Source: CAYVTM01 sp964454645
GTDB lineage: Bacteria > Bacteroidota > Bacteroidia > Sphingobacteriales > Sphingobacteriaceae
DNA: 64,000 nucleotides
Assembly (NCBI GenBank): GCA_964454645.1
Contig: CAYVTM010000007.1
Coordinates: forward strand, 24,733 to 88,732
Direction of reading: 5' to 3'
The notes under the pieces are model-generated. The model searched no databases, had not been told where the DNA came from, and was given only the letters and a program-made list of their open reading frames with translations. Positions 19,001 to 27,292 of this stretch are shown piece by piece (the stretch's first letter is position 1; the number at the start of each line of letters is the position of its first letter). A program made the translations under genes and the position numbers.

Positions 19001-21116
19001 CAACCTGACCTGGGAGAAAGATATGCGTTTATCGCAGGATATTATTTTATATCCGGGAGCCTTACTCACGCTGAAAGCTTCGCTTTATCTTCCCGAAGAG
19101 GCAAAAATTACAATCAGGCCCGGGGCAAAATTAGTAATGGATGGCGGTACCATTACCACCGCCTGCGGAAAAATGTGGGCAGGCATTGTGGTAGAAGGAA
19201 ATCGTTTGTATGCACAAAGCCCCTCCACACACGGCACGCTCGAGATGAAAAACAATGCTGAAATAGAGCATGCTCATTTGGCTGTAAAAAGTTTGGACGG
19301 TGGTATGGTAAAAATAAATAAAGCCATCTTCCGGGGAAACCGGCAGGGAATTTTCTTCGGCCTGTACGGTCCGCCTTTGTTCCCGGTCAATACCAATAAA
19401 AGCCATGTTGTGCGGGCTGAGTTTTTATGCGATAAGCCGATGAACGACCCGGTATATACCGGAAACGGGCAACGGCTGGGGATCGATTATCACCTGCATA
19501 TTTACCAGCAAAGCGGGATTCTCGTATTGGAGAACGAATTCGATACGAAGGTACGTACAGTAAGCGAAGGCGGCGGCACAGGGATCATTATCTATAATTC
19601 CCGGGCATCCATAAGCGCGAATACATTTTTTAACCTCACAAGGGGTATCGATGCCGGAGGGTATTATAATGTTTCAAGACGTAACTTTGTTACTTCGAAT
19701 ATTTTTACAGGCACAAAATATGCTTTCACCGAGTCGGCAGGGGTGGGCAGTGTAATTAAAAACAATTCATTTACACTACCGCTGCCGAACGACTTTCCTT
19801 CGCAGGTACTTGGTACCTGGGGTATTTATTCCCGTAACGCCGGCGGGGCAGTAGTTCATCAGAACGAATTCTATACGCTGAGCAGCGGCTCCCCGAAAAC
19901 GGCCTTCGGTTCGGTCATTTTAAACTCCGGCAATTTACCGGTGGACCTGAAATGGAACTATTACGAATCCCTGGGGCAGGCTGCCCAAACCGAGGGAAAT
20001 AACCCCTCCCTGCTTATCAATTGCAACGAATACAAAACAGTGAGTTATGCGCTTTCGCTGAACCCGCAGCAGGCAGGGATAATTGCGAATCAGGGATCGG
20101 ACGTACTCGATTTGCCTCAAGCCGCTAACCTCTTTCTCGACCAGACGGAAGGTTCGCACCACTACCGTCACATCCGTTTGAATGAAGAGATGAATATGGA
20201 TTATTATTATGTGGAAGACAGACAGGAAGCCCAACCGCTTTTTTATACAGGTAATGTGAATACACAACCGGTTTTGGGTAGTTCATATGACTCCGAATGC
20301 GGAGAACCAAACCCTGACCCCTGTATGGGCAACCCTTATCCCTGTTTACAGCAAATTTTAGATGCTATTCAGGAGAACGAGGATGAGCGTGCCGAAAAGC
20401 AATTGTACCTCGAGCTGTTCCGGCAGATGGCCGATACGAACGATTATGTGGACATCGCTTACTATATCCAGCAAAGCGGCGACCCCGACCTGGAAGCCCT
20501 GCTGCTGCCGCTATATATAGACGATAGCTTGCTGACAGATGCCGGTAATTTATTGAGTAATTTACCCTATTCGACCGAAGAGGAGGTGGATTACAAAGAT
20601 TTCTACACGGCATTGAAAAATATCCGGGAGGATATGAAAACATTGCATGATCTGGATTTTGAGGCGGACGATGATGCCGCGATCATTTTGGAGATAGCTA
20701 TGCATGATACGTATATTTCCGAGGCTGCACGCTATATCGCAAGAGTATATTTTAAGCAGGAGATTATGCAGGAGCCGGAAGCCTGGGAAGAGGAAGCGCC
20801 GGGAATGCGTCTGGCTGCCGGGGAAGAAGCCGACAGTACCTTACAGGAAAACAGGCAGTCGGATGCTCAGCTCCGGATCATCCCCAATCCTTTAACGGGT
20901 ATGGGCAGCATAGAGCTTCGTGTGGAAAACCCGGAAGATTACAAGATCGTAATTAATGATGTATTGGGCAGAACGCTGGATACCTATATGCTTAATCAGT
21001 CGGTTATGCGTATCGAGCTGAACAGCATGCGTTTTGAAAATGGCGTATATTTTGTGAACCTGATTCATAAAGAAGGAAGAATGGTGCGTACTGAGCGTAT
21101 GTTAATTATAAAGTAG
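16059..21116 (+). CDS. Giant T9SS-secreted protein: sortilin/BNR propeller plus beta-helix
   Basis: 1685 residues. A signal peptide (1-24, ending VSAQ) is followed by BNR/sortilin-like propeller blades from about 130 to 960 (repeats such as STDAGKTFTR, SLDNGETWTE, STDGGFNWSK, TTNGGLTWLN). A right-handed beta-helix-like region follows (about 975-1400). After an acidic linker, a T9SS type A C-terminal domain (about 1605-1685) starts IIPNPLTGMGSIELRV and ends RMLIIK. It should be exported through the T9SS and anchored or released at the surface. Residues about 340-620 (nt 17080-17900) are markedly AT-richer and lack BNR motifs, as if a different domain were inserted. The next ATG abuts its stop. 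Confidence 0.88.
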   Translation: MKTTRAFIAGVLLCIATANEVSAQWFDLMNDRAKSYQEITNEIDEFLMNNPGLDTVKGSGYKDYMRWKSFWSTRNVAGSSFVYGNKMMEEHIQLLNQSSSGGSSNPNVPSSNWEAWGPFNTPPGGKSRGVGRVNALYIDPLSKIPMLAGSNTGGLFYFDLASQSWKASDLGNSGAIFGISDIAVNPNNPQEVLIALGNDGNITYGFGILKSTDAGKTFTRTSLSSDPYSEWGLKVNKIKYHPLISGFIIAVTNDQFDESMVFRSLDNGETWTEQFTAPHYPGETYQNSLNDIDFHPTNPDIIIVSSKDIFKSTDGGDSFSVIPGMEDMRKSEFIQVYEPWMLDPGFNGGSNGLFLGTNNPNNGHWEQYPSPLVSDNAWIQATVNGNNVAAVIPKKNQTPPQLSNLEFLHLFDIIHLSTVTCSYRLTLDATIPKGTRLKISVKEFEKPGAVLKTFYIGEFMNVDFSGTIQEDIILSDINANTHKVIIEAESNENYNETDMLVIDNYRLQLYREPVKAIHHKVVIDKWNPDIYHIAAITVEQINEMVSGGVYLLDYDVVNDQWTSMLHVDNNKFINTKFEFEQSQVNQDIFYLGGIRFYRVNLNIPSYEEIGSGMHDDVRELHVLPDSDEDLVFVGHDGGISSISGADHLPANQLNGNHSYNQGLDITQFYGIGVSETVPGMVAGGTQDLSVLVLKDGSWRNTSEGDGGDCIIDYTNANKIYSGSNGDFTKSTDGGFNWSKSTFPKSGYECWSVMHPTNSSMLFTFHSQGSATNPAGLYRTQNSAVTWEQVSPRTGSQLAISHSSPDVMYIADASHVYKTTKATSPQNIVNQVSEWADITNGFPTLGGNIGIATLAVDPDDETIAYAGLYGFDENHRVYKTTNGGLTWLNYSSGLPKFPVNKIVVLMGDLDEEFAGTDVGVYYRNKNMSSWELFSSGLPLTIITDLEVDYTQGKLFAGTFGRGLWVTDIPCPAKSGTPLAIEGNLTWEKDMRLSQDIILYPGALLTLKASLYLPEEAKITIRPGAKLVMDGGTITTACGKMWAGIVVEGNRLYAQSPSTHGTLEMKNNAEIEHAHLAVKSLDGGMVKINKAIFRGNRQGIFFGLYGPPLFPVNTNKSHVVRAEFLCDKPMNDPVYTGNGQRLGIDYHLHIYQQSGILVLENEFDTKVRTVSEGGGTGIIIYNSRASISANTFFNLTRGIDAGGYYNVSRRNFVTSNIFTGTKYAFTESAGVGSVIKNNSFTLPLPNDFPSQVLGTWGIYSRNAGGAVVHQNEFYTLSSGSPKTAFGSVILNSGNLPVDLKWNYYESLGQAAQTEGNNPSLLINCNEYKTVSYALSLNPQQAGIIANQGSDVLDLPQAANLFLDQTEGSHHYRHIRLNEEMNMDYYYVEDRQEAQPLFYTGNVNTQPVLGSSYDSECGEPNPDPCMGNPYPCLQQILDAIQENEDERAEKQLYLELFRQMADTNDYVDIAYYIQQSGDPDLEALLLPLYIDDSLLTDAGNLLSNLPYSTEEEVDYKDFYTALKNIREDMKTLHDLDFEADDDAAIILEIAMHDTYISEAARYIARVYFKQEIMQEPEAWEEEAPGMRLAAGEEADSTLQENRQSDAQLRIIPNPLTGMGSIELRVENPEDYKIVINDVLGRTLDTYMLNQSVMRIELNSMRFENGVYFVNLIHKEGRMVRTERMLIIK

Positions 21117-22625
21117 ATGAAGAAACTATTTTTTATACTCCTGTTCCTGGGCTTATACTTTGTTGTTGAAGCCCAGGAACGTTTTTCGCGATATTATGCA
21201 AACAAGATCAAAACGAACGATCTGGCAGGAAAGATTACATACATTCCACACACAGGATATGCAGTTAGTGCTTTGTCGGTAGATCCCTTTCATACAGATA
21301 CTTTCAATTATATAAGAACCTATCATTATTATTTCATGCTGGATTTGCAGGGAGATACGCTATGGTCGCGCAGTCATTGGAAGCCTTATCATAATGTGGA
21401 GCTTTCCAAGATAGAAGAGCTGAATGGGTTTTTATATATGGCGGGAGACATTACCAATTTGATCAGATACAAAGAAGACAGCATCGGTTCGGATGTATAT
21501 ATCGTCAAAAGCAATTTACAGGGAGATACGCTTTGGAGCAAAACGATCTCATTAGGGCCGGGAGATGAGTACGTGTTGGATATGATTAAAACCAGCGACG
21601 GAGGCATTGCCATGAATGGGCAGGTCTGCACGCAGATGGGAGCAGGCTCCGTCAACTGCGATTACTATCTGTTGAAGATCGACAGCTCGGGCAGCGTGCA
21701 GATCAACAAGCGTTACAGCTGGAATGCAACCTCCTTTGAATACGGATATGCCTTGACCGAAACTTCCGATAAAGGCTTCTTGTTGTTTGGTACTTCTGAT
21801 CCGTCAGGTAGTGATATTAGGTCGATGTATTTAGTGAAAACGGACTCGTTTGGAAACATGCAGTGGCAAAAAGAGTATAGAGATATTCAACTAAGTAGAA
21901 CGGGTTTAGATATAATTGATCTAAAAAATGGGGATTATTTTCTAATTGGTATAACAAGAAAAGAATTTCCAATAAAGCACAATGGATTGATTATAAAAAT
22001 TAATCAACAGGGAGATATTATCTGGATAAAGGAATATGGGGGAAGTGCATATGATAATTTTGATAGAGGGATATACTTGGGAAGTAATGAAGTAGTATTA
22101 GCCGGGAATACGCAAAGCTATAATATTCGTGAAGATACAGATGGATGGTTAATGAAGTTAGACACTTCAGGTGCGATAATTTGGGAACGAGTATTCGATA
22201 CTTGGAGAGAAGGAGATACGGGGAGTGCCACCGATCATATTTATAATATTTCAGAGGCGGAAGAAGGGTATATACTGGTGGGCTTTGGAGATAATCCGGA
22301 TAAAGCAGGCCACGACCAGGATGTCTGGGTGCTGAAAGTGGACAGTATGGGCTGTTTGCAGGCGGACTGCCATTTAACAGGTATTGTGCAAGTACATAAA
22401 GCGTCCGGCATTAGGTTATATCCCAATCCTGCAAAAGAGTACCTGTATATTCATTCCCCGGAAACCATCGTACGTTATGCGCTGTACACGATGCTGGGAG
22501 AACGTGTTGCGGAGGGGTTGTATGAAACGAATATTCCTGTAAGCGAACTGAACCCGGGTATGTATGTATTGAAATTACAGCTAAGATCGGGAGAGGAAGT
22601 GATGCTGAAAGTGATGAAGGAATGA
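21117..22625 (+). CDS. T9SS-secreted beta-propeller protein, tandem copy A
   Basis: 502 residues. A signal peptide (about 1-19, FLGLYFVVEAQ) is followed by short repeated units of the type YLVKTDSFGNMQWQKEYRD and LLKIDSSGSVQINKRYSW. These resemble delta-60/PQQ-like propeller blades found in many Bacteroidota secreted proteins. A T9SS type A domain begins at about 430 (RLYPNPAKEYLYIHS) and ends EVMLKVMKE. It starts directly after the stop of the giant gene, so it is in the same transcript. Copy B is nearly identical except for the centre. The middle (about 21880-22200) is AT-rich compared with the ends. Confidence 0.88.
   Translation: MKKLFFILLFLGLYFVVEAQERFSRYYANKIKTNDLAGKITYIPHTGYAVSALSVDPFHTDTFNYIRTYHYYFMLDLQGDTLWSRSHWKPYHNVELSKIEELNGFLYMAGDITNLIRYKEDSIGSDVYIVKSNLQGDTLWSKTISLGPGDEYVLDMIKTSDGGIAMNGQVCTQMGAGSVNCDYYLLKIDSSGSVQINKRYSWNATSFEYGYALTETSDKGFLLFGTSDPSGSDIRSMYLVKTDSFGNMQWQKEYRDIQLSRTGLDIIDLKNGDYFLIGITRKEFPIKHNGLIIKINQQGDIIWIKEYGGSAYDNFDRGIYLGSNEVVLAGNTQSYNIREDTDGWLMKLDTSGAIIWERVFDTWREGDTGSATDHIYNISEAEEGYILVGFGDNPDKAGHDQDVWVLKVDSMGCLQADCHLTGIVQVHKASGIRLYPNPAKEYLYIHSPETIVRYALYTMLGERVAEGLYETNIPVSELNPGMYVLKLQLRSGEEVMLKVMKE
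21143..21180 (+). repeat. Perfect 12-bp inverted repeat in signal-peptide codons, copy A
   Basis: GTTCCTGGGCTT (21143-21154) and AAGCCCAGGAAC (21169-21180) are perfect reverse complements separated by 14 nt. In mRNA they form a strong hairpin beginning about 27 nt after the start codon. The same structure is conserved in copy B. Confidence 0.85.
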
Positions 22626-22650
22626 TCAATACATGTTAATCATCCGCTAA

Positions 22651-24150
22651 ATGAAACGACTATTTTTTATACTCCTGTTCCTGGGCTTATACTTTGTTGT
22701 TGAAGCCCAGGAACGTTTTTCGCGATATTATGCAAACAAGATCAAAACGAACGATCTGGCAGGAAAGATTACATACATTCCACACACAGGATATGCAGTT
22801 AGTGCTTTGTCGGTAGATCCCTTTCATACAGATACTTTCAATTATATAAGAACCTATCATTATTATTTCATGCTGGATTTGCAGGGAGATACGCTATGGT
22901 CGCGCAGTCATTGGAAGCCTTATCATAATGTGGAGCTTTCCAAGATAGAAGAGCTGAATGGGTTTTTATATATGGCGGGAGACATTACCAATTTGATCAG
23001 ATACAAAGAAGACAGCATCGGTTCGGATGTATATATCGTCAAAAGCAATTTACAGGGAGATACGCTTTGGAGCAAAACGATCTCATTAGGGCCGGGAGAT
23101 GAGTACGTGTTGGATATGATCCAAACCAGCGACGGGGGCATTGCCATGAATGGGCAGGTCTGTACGCAGATGGGAGCAGGCCCCGTTAATTGCGATTACT
23201 ATCTGTTGAAGATCGACAGCTCGGGCAGCGTACAGATCAACAAGCGTTACAGCTGGAATGTATCTTCGTTCGAAACAGGTCATGCCTTGACCGAAACTTC
23301 CGATAAAGGTTTTTTACTGTTCGGGTACAGCAGCAGCTCGGGATTACGTTCCTGGTACCTGGTCAAAACGGATTCGCTGGGAAACATGCAGTGGCAAAAA
23401 AAATATGGAGATCAGGTTCTAGATAGAGTGGGGTTAGAAATATTAAATTATAAAGATGAGTTTTTTTACCTGATGGGTTCAGAAGAAAAGGAATTTCCTT
23501 ATAGTCCTGATGCTATTCTTGCAAAGATTGATAAAAACGGGAACGTTTTATGGGAAAAGCTTTATGGCGGAATTTCTACAGATGCATTTAATCGGGCAAT
23601 AATAGAACAGGATTATATCATAATCGGGGGAACTTCAAGAAGTTTTAATCCCCGTAACGATGGAGATGCCTGGATAGTAAAGCTGGATAGCTCGGGTAAT
23701 ACGTTGTGGCAGCGGACCTATGATAGCTGGCGAGAAGGAGATACGGGAAGTGCCACCGATCATATTTATAATATTTCAGAGGCGGAAGAAGGATATATAC
23801 TGGTGGGCTTTGGGGATGATCCGGATAAAGCGGGCCATGACCAGGATGTCTGGGTGCTGAAAGTAGACAGCATGGGCTGTTTGCAGGCGGACTGCCATTT
23901 AACAGGCATTGTACAAACCGTTAAAGCGCATGGAATTATTGCATATCCTAATCCGGCTAAGGAACAGCTCTATATTCAATCTGCAAAAGAAATACAGGGC
24001 TACGCGATTTACACTGTGTTAGGAGAACATGTTGCGGAAGGAATATATGAAACGAATATTCCTGTAAGCGAACTGCATCCCGGAATGTATGTGTTAAAAT
24101 TGCAGCTGGTATCGGGAGAAGAAGTGATGCTGAAAGTGATGAAGGAATGA
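22651..24150 (+). CDS. T9SS-secreted beta-propeller protein, tandem copy B
   Basis: 499 residues, paralogue of the preceding gene, 25 bp downstream. From codon 4 to about codon 156 the DNA of both copies is identical as far as I can align (roughly 460 nt, no synonymous differences). The centre then diverges strongly (about 23320-23720 against 21786-22205). High identity resumes from GEGDTGSATDHIYNISEAEEGYILVG to the C-terminus, with some differences in the T9SS domain (AYPNPAKEQLYIQS). This implies recent duplication or gene conversion plus exchange or diversification of the central blades. It ends 89 bp before the convergent nadD. Confidence 0.88.
   Translation: MKRLFFILLFLGLYFVVEAQERFSRYYANKIKTNDLAGKITYIPHTGYAVSALSVDPFHTDTFNYIRTYHYYFMLDLQGDTLWSRSHWKPYHNVELSKIEELNGFLYMAGDITNLIRYKEDSIGSDVYIVKSNLQGDTLWSKTISLGPGDEYVLDMIQTSDGGIAMNGQVCTQMGAGPVNCDYYLLKIDSSGSVQINKRYSWNVSSFETGHALTETSDKGFLLFGYSSSSGLRSWYLVKTDSLGNMQWQKKYGDQVLDRVGLEILNYKDEFFYLMGSEEKEFPYSPDAILAKIDKNGNVLWEKLYGGISTDAFNRAIIEQDYIIIGGTSRSFNPRNDGDAWIVKLDSSGNTLWQRTYDSWREGDTGSATDHIYNISEAEEGYILVGFGDDPDKAGHDQDVWVLKVDSMGCLQADCHLTGIVQTVKAHGIIAYPNPAKEQLYIQSAKEIQGYAIYTVLGEHVAEGIYETNIPVSELHPGMYVLKLQLVSGEEVMLKVMKE
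22677..22714 (+). repeat. Perfect 12-bp inverted repeat in signal-peptide codons, copy B
   Basis: Arms at 22677-22688 and 22703-22714 are identical in sequence and spacing to those in copy A. Confidence 0.85.
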
Positions 24151-24239
24151 TTATGTCTATTAGTGCTAGATTAACAGAACCGGTATAAACAAAAGAAAAC
24201 AGTTCAATACAATTGTGCTTTACTGATATTGTTTGAGTG

Positions 24240-24263
24240 TTATTTGTACAAAGATTTTCCTTC
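24240..24263 (+). repeat. Direct repeat copy 2 (authentic nadD 3' end)
   Basis: This is the 3' coding end of nadD including its stop. It matches 15914-15937 at 22 of 24 positions, and the match begins exactly at the stop codon. Confidence 0.8.
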
Positions 24264-24812
24264 GATGAAATCGATTACTTTATCAGATAGAAAATAATCG
24301 ATATTCTTTCCGGTCTTAATGGAATTGCGGATAAAGGTAGATGACAATTCCATTAAGGGTGTATTGGTAATATAAATATTCGGGTGGCCTTTGTATTCGC
24401 TATTCACAAAGCCCGGACGGGGATATACGTAGATGCTGTAATCGCGCAGGATTATTTCGTAATTCTTCCATTTTTTTAAGGTATGGAGATTATCCGAACC
24501 CATGATTAATGCGAACTGATGTTCGGGATAGCGCTCCTTTAAATAGGTTAAGGTATCAATGGTATAGGAAGGTTGTGGAAGATGCAGTTCGACATCACTT
24601 ACCTGAATTTTTGTATTGTCTTCGAAAGCAAGCTTACACATTTCAAGCCGGTCATAAGCATTAATTAATGCCGATTTATCTTTTAAAGGATTATGCGGAG
24701 AAACGACAACCCATACCTTATCCAGGTCGGTATAATGTGCCAAATAATTTGCGATGACCATGTGCCCGATATGAATCGGATTAAAGGAGCCAAAGAACAA
24801 ACCTATTTTCAT
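24240..24812 (-). CDS. nadD: Nicotinate-nucleotide adenylyltransferase
   Basis: A 190-residue cytosolic enzyme that forms deamido-NAD from NaMN and ATP. The nucleotidyltransferase signature GLFFGSFNPIHIGH (H14, H17) is at the N-terminus. SPHNPLK, IMGSDNL and the C-terminal SSTFIRNSIKTGKN motif (the ISSTxIR element) are all present. It is the last gene of the acpP-to-nadD minus-strand run, 9 bp after gmk. Its 3' end is duplicated at 15914. Confidence 0.96.
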   Translation of the reverse strand: MKIGLFFGSFNPIHIGHMVIANYLAHYTDLDKVWVVVSPHNPLKDKSALINAYDRLEMCKLAFEDNTKIQVSDVELHLPQPSYTIDTLTYLKERYPEHQFALIMGSDNLHTLKKWKNYEIILRDYSIYVYPRPGFVNSEYKGHPNIYITNTPLMELSSTFIRNSIKTGKNIDYFLSDKVIDFIEGKSLYK

Positions 24813-24821
24813 TTTGCAGAA

Positions 24822-25388
24822 TTATTTTAAAAAGTCAAGCACTAATTTTTCAGCGGCTGAGCAAGCTTCCTCCAGGCTATTATTTTCGAGGATGACATCA
24901 AATTTTGACGCATACTCTAATTCTTTAGCAGCTTTTTGGATACGTTCTTTGAGCTTCTCTTCCGAATCGGTACCACGGCCTCTTAAGCGTTCGGTCAATA
25001 CTTCCATAGAAGGAGGTTTAACGAATATGGCAAGTGCATTCTCTCCGAATTTCTTTTTCAGACGAAGCCCGCCTTCTACATCCAGATCGAAAATAACATG
25101 CTTGTCTGCATGCCATATACGATGAATCTCTGAGTTTAAGGTTCCATAGAAAGTTCCCGAATATACTTCTTCAAATTCAACAAACGCGTGCTTGGCAACT
25201 TTGTGAAGGAATTCTTCTTTAGTTATAAAATAGTAATCTTTCTTATCTTTTTCATCTCCGCGCGGAGTACGTGTAGTTGCAGAGATGGAAAACTGTAACT
25301 CCGGAAATTTTTTTAAAAGGTGATGCACAATGGTAGTTTTACCTGCTCCCGACGGTGCTGAAAATATGATAAGTTTCCCCTGTTTCAT
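24822..25388 (-). CDS. gmk: Guanylate kinase
   Basis: A 188-residue enzyme that phosphorylates GMP to GDP. The Walker A is FSAPSGAGKTT (9-19). The GMP-binding region SISATTRTPRGDEKDKKDYYF and EEVYSGTFYGT is typical, as is VIFDLDVEGGLRLKK. Length is usual. It lies between yicC (21 bp) and nadD (9 bp), a common Bacteroidota order, and is probably co-transcribed with both. Confidence 0.97.
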   Translation of the reverse strand: MKQGKLIIFSAPSGAGKTTIVHHLLKKFPELQFSISATTRTPRGDEKDKKDYYFITKEEFLHKVAKHAFVEFEEVYSGTFYGTLNSEIHRIWHADKHVIFDLDVEGGLRLKKKFGENALAIFVKPPSMEVLTERLRGRGTDSEEKLKERIQKAAKELEYASKFDVILENNSLEEACSAAEKLVLDFLK

Positions 25389-25409
25389 ATACCTGACAAA
25401 GCGTATCGC

Positions 25410-26288
25410 TTATAAAATATTTAATAATTGTTCTTTAATTTTTTCCAGTTCATCTTTCATCCCCACTACAATTTTTTGGATGTCGGCATCATTGGCTTTA
25501 GAACCCAATGTATTAATTTCTCTGCCCATTTCCTGAGAAATAAAACCCAGTTTTTTCCCGTTCGACTCCTTTTCATTTATCACCTGTATAAAATAATCGC
25601 AATGGCTTTTTAATCGGGTTTTTTCCTCCGTGATATCATATTTCTCTATATAATACACAAGTTCCTGTTCCAGGCGATTTTGATCAATCATATCGGCAGA
25701 AACGGCATCGGATAATAATTGATTCAGTTTTTCTTTGATGGCAGGGATGCGGTTGAATTCGTATTTTTCAACTTCAGGGATGGCTTTAAGGATTATCTGT
25801 ATGCGTTGTTCTAAATCCGCCTGCAATACTTTTCCTTCCTGATATCGGAAAGTATTAAATTGCTCGATAGCTTTTAGGAAACATTGATACAGTACACTCC
25901 ATTCCTCTTCATTAAATGCTTCTGATTGTGTATTCCAAACATCCGGGATTTGCATAGCTAATTGCATGACAGCAGATCTGTCATCACCTAATTCATCGGC
26001 AATAGTTTTTAATTGACGATAATAAGCTTTCAGCAAAGAGGCGTTCAAGGAATGAATGGTCGCATCTTCGGTATCTTGTTTTTCTACATTAATGCTTACG
26101 TTCACTTTCCCGCGTTCAATCAGACGCGCACATTCGTTACGTAGAAAGGTCTCTTTTTCATTATAATTTTTGGGAAGCTTTAAATTTAATTCCAGAAATT
26201 TCGAGTTGAGCGATTTTATCTCAACAGTAAAACGAATGTTATTGAATTCGGTTACAGCCTGGCCGTAACCCGTCATTGATTTTAGCAT
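25410..26288 (-). CDS. YicC/YloC family endoribonuclease
   Basis: 292 residues. The N-terminus LKSMTGYGQAV and the C-terminal KLGFISQEMGREINTLGSKANDADIQ are the two signatures of the YicC/YloC family. Members are metal-dependent endoribonucleases, some acting on small RNAs. It is adjacent to gmk, as in many bacteria. There is no export signal. Full length. Confidence 0.95.
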   Translation of the reverse strand: MLKSMTGYGQAVTEFNNIRFTVEIKSLNSKFLELNLKLPKNYNEKETFLRNECARLIERGKVNVSINVEKQDTEDATIHSLNASLLKAYYRQLKTIADELGDDRSAVMQLAMQIPDVWNTQSEAFNEEEWSVLYQCFLKAIEQFNTFRYQEGKVLQADLEQRIQIILKAIPEVEKYEFNRIPAIKEKLNQLLSDAVSADMIDQNRLEQELVYYIEKYDITEEKTRLKSHCDYFIQVINEKESNGKKLGFISQEMGREINTLGSKANDADIQKIVVGMKDELEKIKEQLLNIL

Positions 26289-26338
26289 GTTGTAAAATTT
26301 TGGTAAAGATATAAATTCAGCCTTGTAATAACGATAGC

Positions 26339-27253
26339 TTATTTTACTTCAGTTTCCTGCTTTCTGAGAACAGGGAATGCAGGTAAACTTACTAAATACA
26401 CGCCGAGAAAGATTATGAGTGCCAGTCCCGCTTGTGTCAGGCTGAGTGTATCTTTGCCCGATAGTACCGCAATGAATATAGCTAATACCGGTTGTAAATA
26501 AATATAAGCGCCTACTAAAGAGGAGTTGGCATGACGTAATGCCCAACCATTTAACAGGTAAGTTAAAAAAGTAGCACCTATAATTAAAAAGAGTATGGAA
26601 TAATAAATAGATGTGGGAATCGCAGACCATTCCACATCCGGCAATTCGGGTAAACCGAAAGGAAGAATAAGTATCCCGCCAAAAAAGAAGGTCCATTTAA
26701 TTACCGTAACGGGCGAATATTTTAGCAGGAGTCTTTTTGCAATGATCAGATAATAAGCATAAATAATAGCATTTAACATCACCATAATATCTCCCCATAA
26801 TGTTGAAGAGTTGAAGCTTAAGTCTGGTCCCAACAATAGCAATGTTGCAGCGGCTAAGCCTGAAATTAATCCGGTAATTTTTGTTGCACTCAGCTGTTCT
26901 TTCAGAATAACAAAAGCAAAAATACCTACAAACAAAGGTGTGCATACCATTAAGATAGCAGCATTGATAGGTGTTGTAATGGCAAGACCTTTAAAGAACA
27001 AAAGCATATTAGCGGCAACTCCGAATACCGAACATTTGAACAATTCAAAATAATCTTTTCTGTCATTAATTTTTTCACGTACAAAAAGGGCGTGTGTTAT
27101 CCATAGCAAGAGCATTGCTCCCCAAGCGCGTATGAGTATTAAGCCCATAGGTTTAATATAGAGAGGCATAACTTCTTTTGCAATGGTAAAAGTTGCTGCA
27201 TAAATAAATGCAACCAGGAAAAGAGAAAGGTGAACGCGTAGTATATTAGACAT
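26339..27253 (-). CDS. EamA/DMT-superfamily transporter
   Basis: A 304-residue inner-membrane protein with about ten hydrophobic helices in two EamA repeats (about 8-145 and 155-295). The first repeat contains FLVAFIYAATFTIAKEVMP and the second ATFLTYLLNGWALRHANSSLVGAYIYLQPVLA. It probably exports small metabolites; the substrate is unknown. The gap to plsC holds a -7-like element, so it may also have its own promoter. Confidence 0.92.
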   Translation of the reverse strand: MSNILRVHLSLFLVAFIYAATFTIAKEVMPLYIKPMGLILIRAWGAMLLLWITHALFVREKINDRKDYFELFKCSVFGVAANMLLFFKGLAITTPINAAILMVCTPLFVGIFAFVILKEQLSATKITGLISGLAAATLLLLGPDLSFNSSTLWGDIMVMLNAIIYAYYLIIAKRLLLKYSPVTVIKWTFFFGGILILPFGLPELPDVEWSAIPTSIYYSILFLIIGATFLTYLLNGWALRHANSSLVGAYIYLQPVLAIFIAVLSGKDTLSLTQAGLALIIFLGVYLVSLPAFPVLRKQETEVK

Positions 27254-27279
27254 TAAGAACCCGAAAATATTGGGCTCTG

Positions 27280-27287
27280 CAAATGTA
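27280..27287 (-). promoter_or_regulatory. -7 element before the EamA gene
   Basis: TACATTTG on the minus strand matches TAnnTTTG exactly and sits 26 bp before the ATG, in the 39-bp gap after plsC. The -33 side overlaps the end of plsC and shows no clear TTTG. Confidence 0.45.
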
Positions 27288-27292
27288 AAATA

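Larger units (their letters stand above)
15914..24263. mobile_element. Putative inserted block bounded by nadD-tail direct repeats
   Basis: An approximately 8.3-kb segment carrying three T9SS-secreted protein genes lies between two copies of the nadD 3' end. Its backbone is visibly GC-richer than the flanks: 34/60 GC at 19801-19860 against 21/60 at 13081-13140, by hand count. No integrase or transposase is present, so the mechanism is unknown. An ancestral convergent order, glucosaminidase then nadD, is implied if the block is removed. Confidence 0.45.

Noticed and set aside
21143..22714. Invertible promoter or DNA-inversion switch using the 12-bp inverted repeats
   Set aside because: The arms are only 14 bp apart and inside coding sequence. 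Flipping the loop would alter the signal peptide and no invertase is present.
24151..24239. Terminator between copy B and nadD
   Set aside because: No stable hairpin with a T-run could be found in this 89-bp gap.
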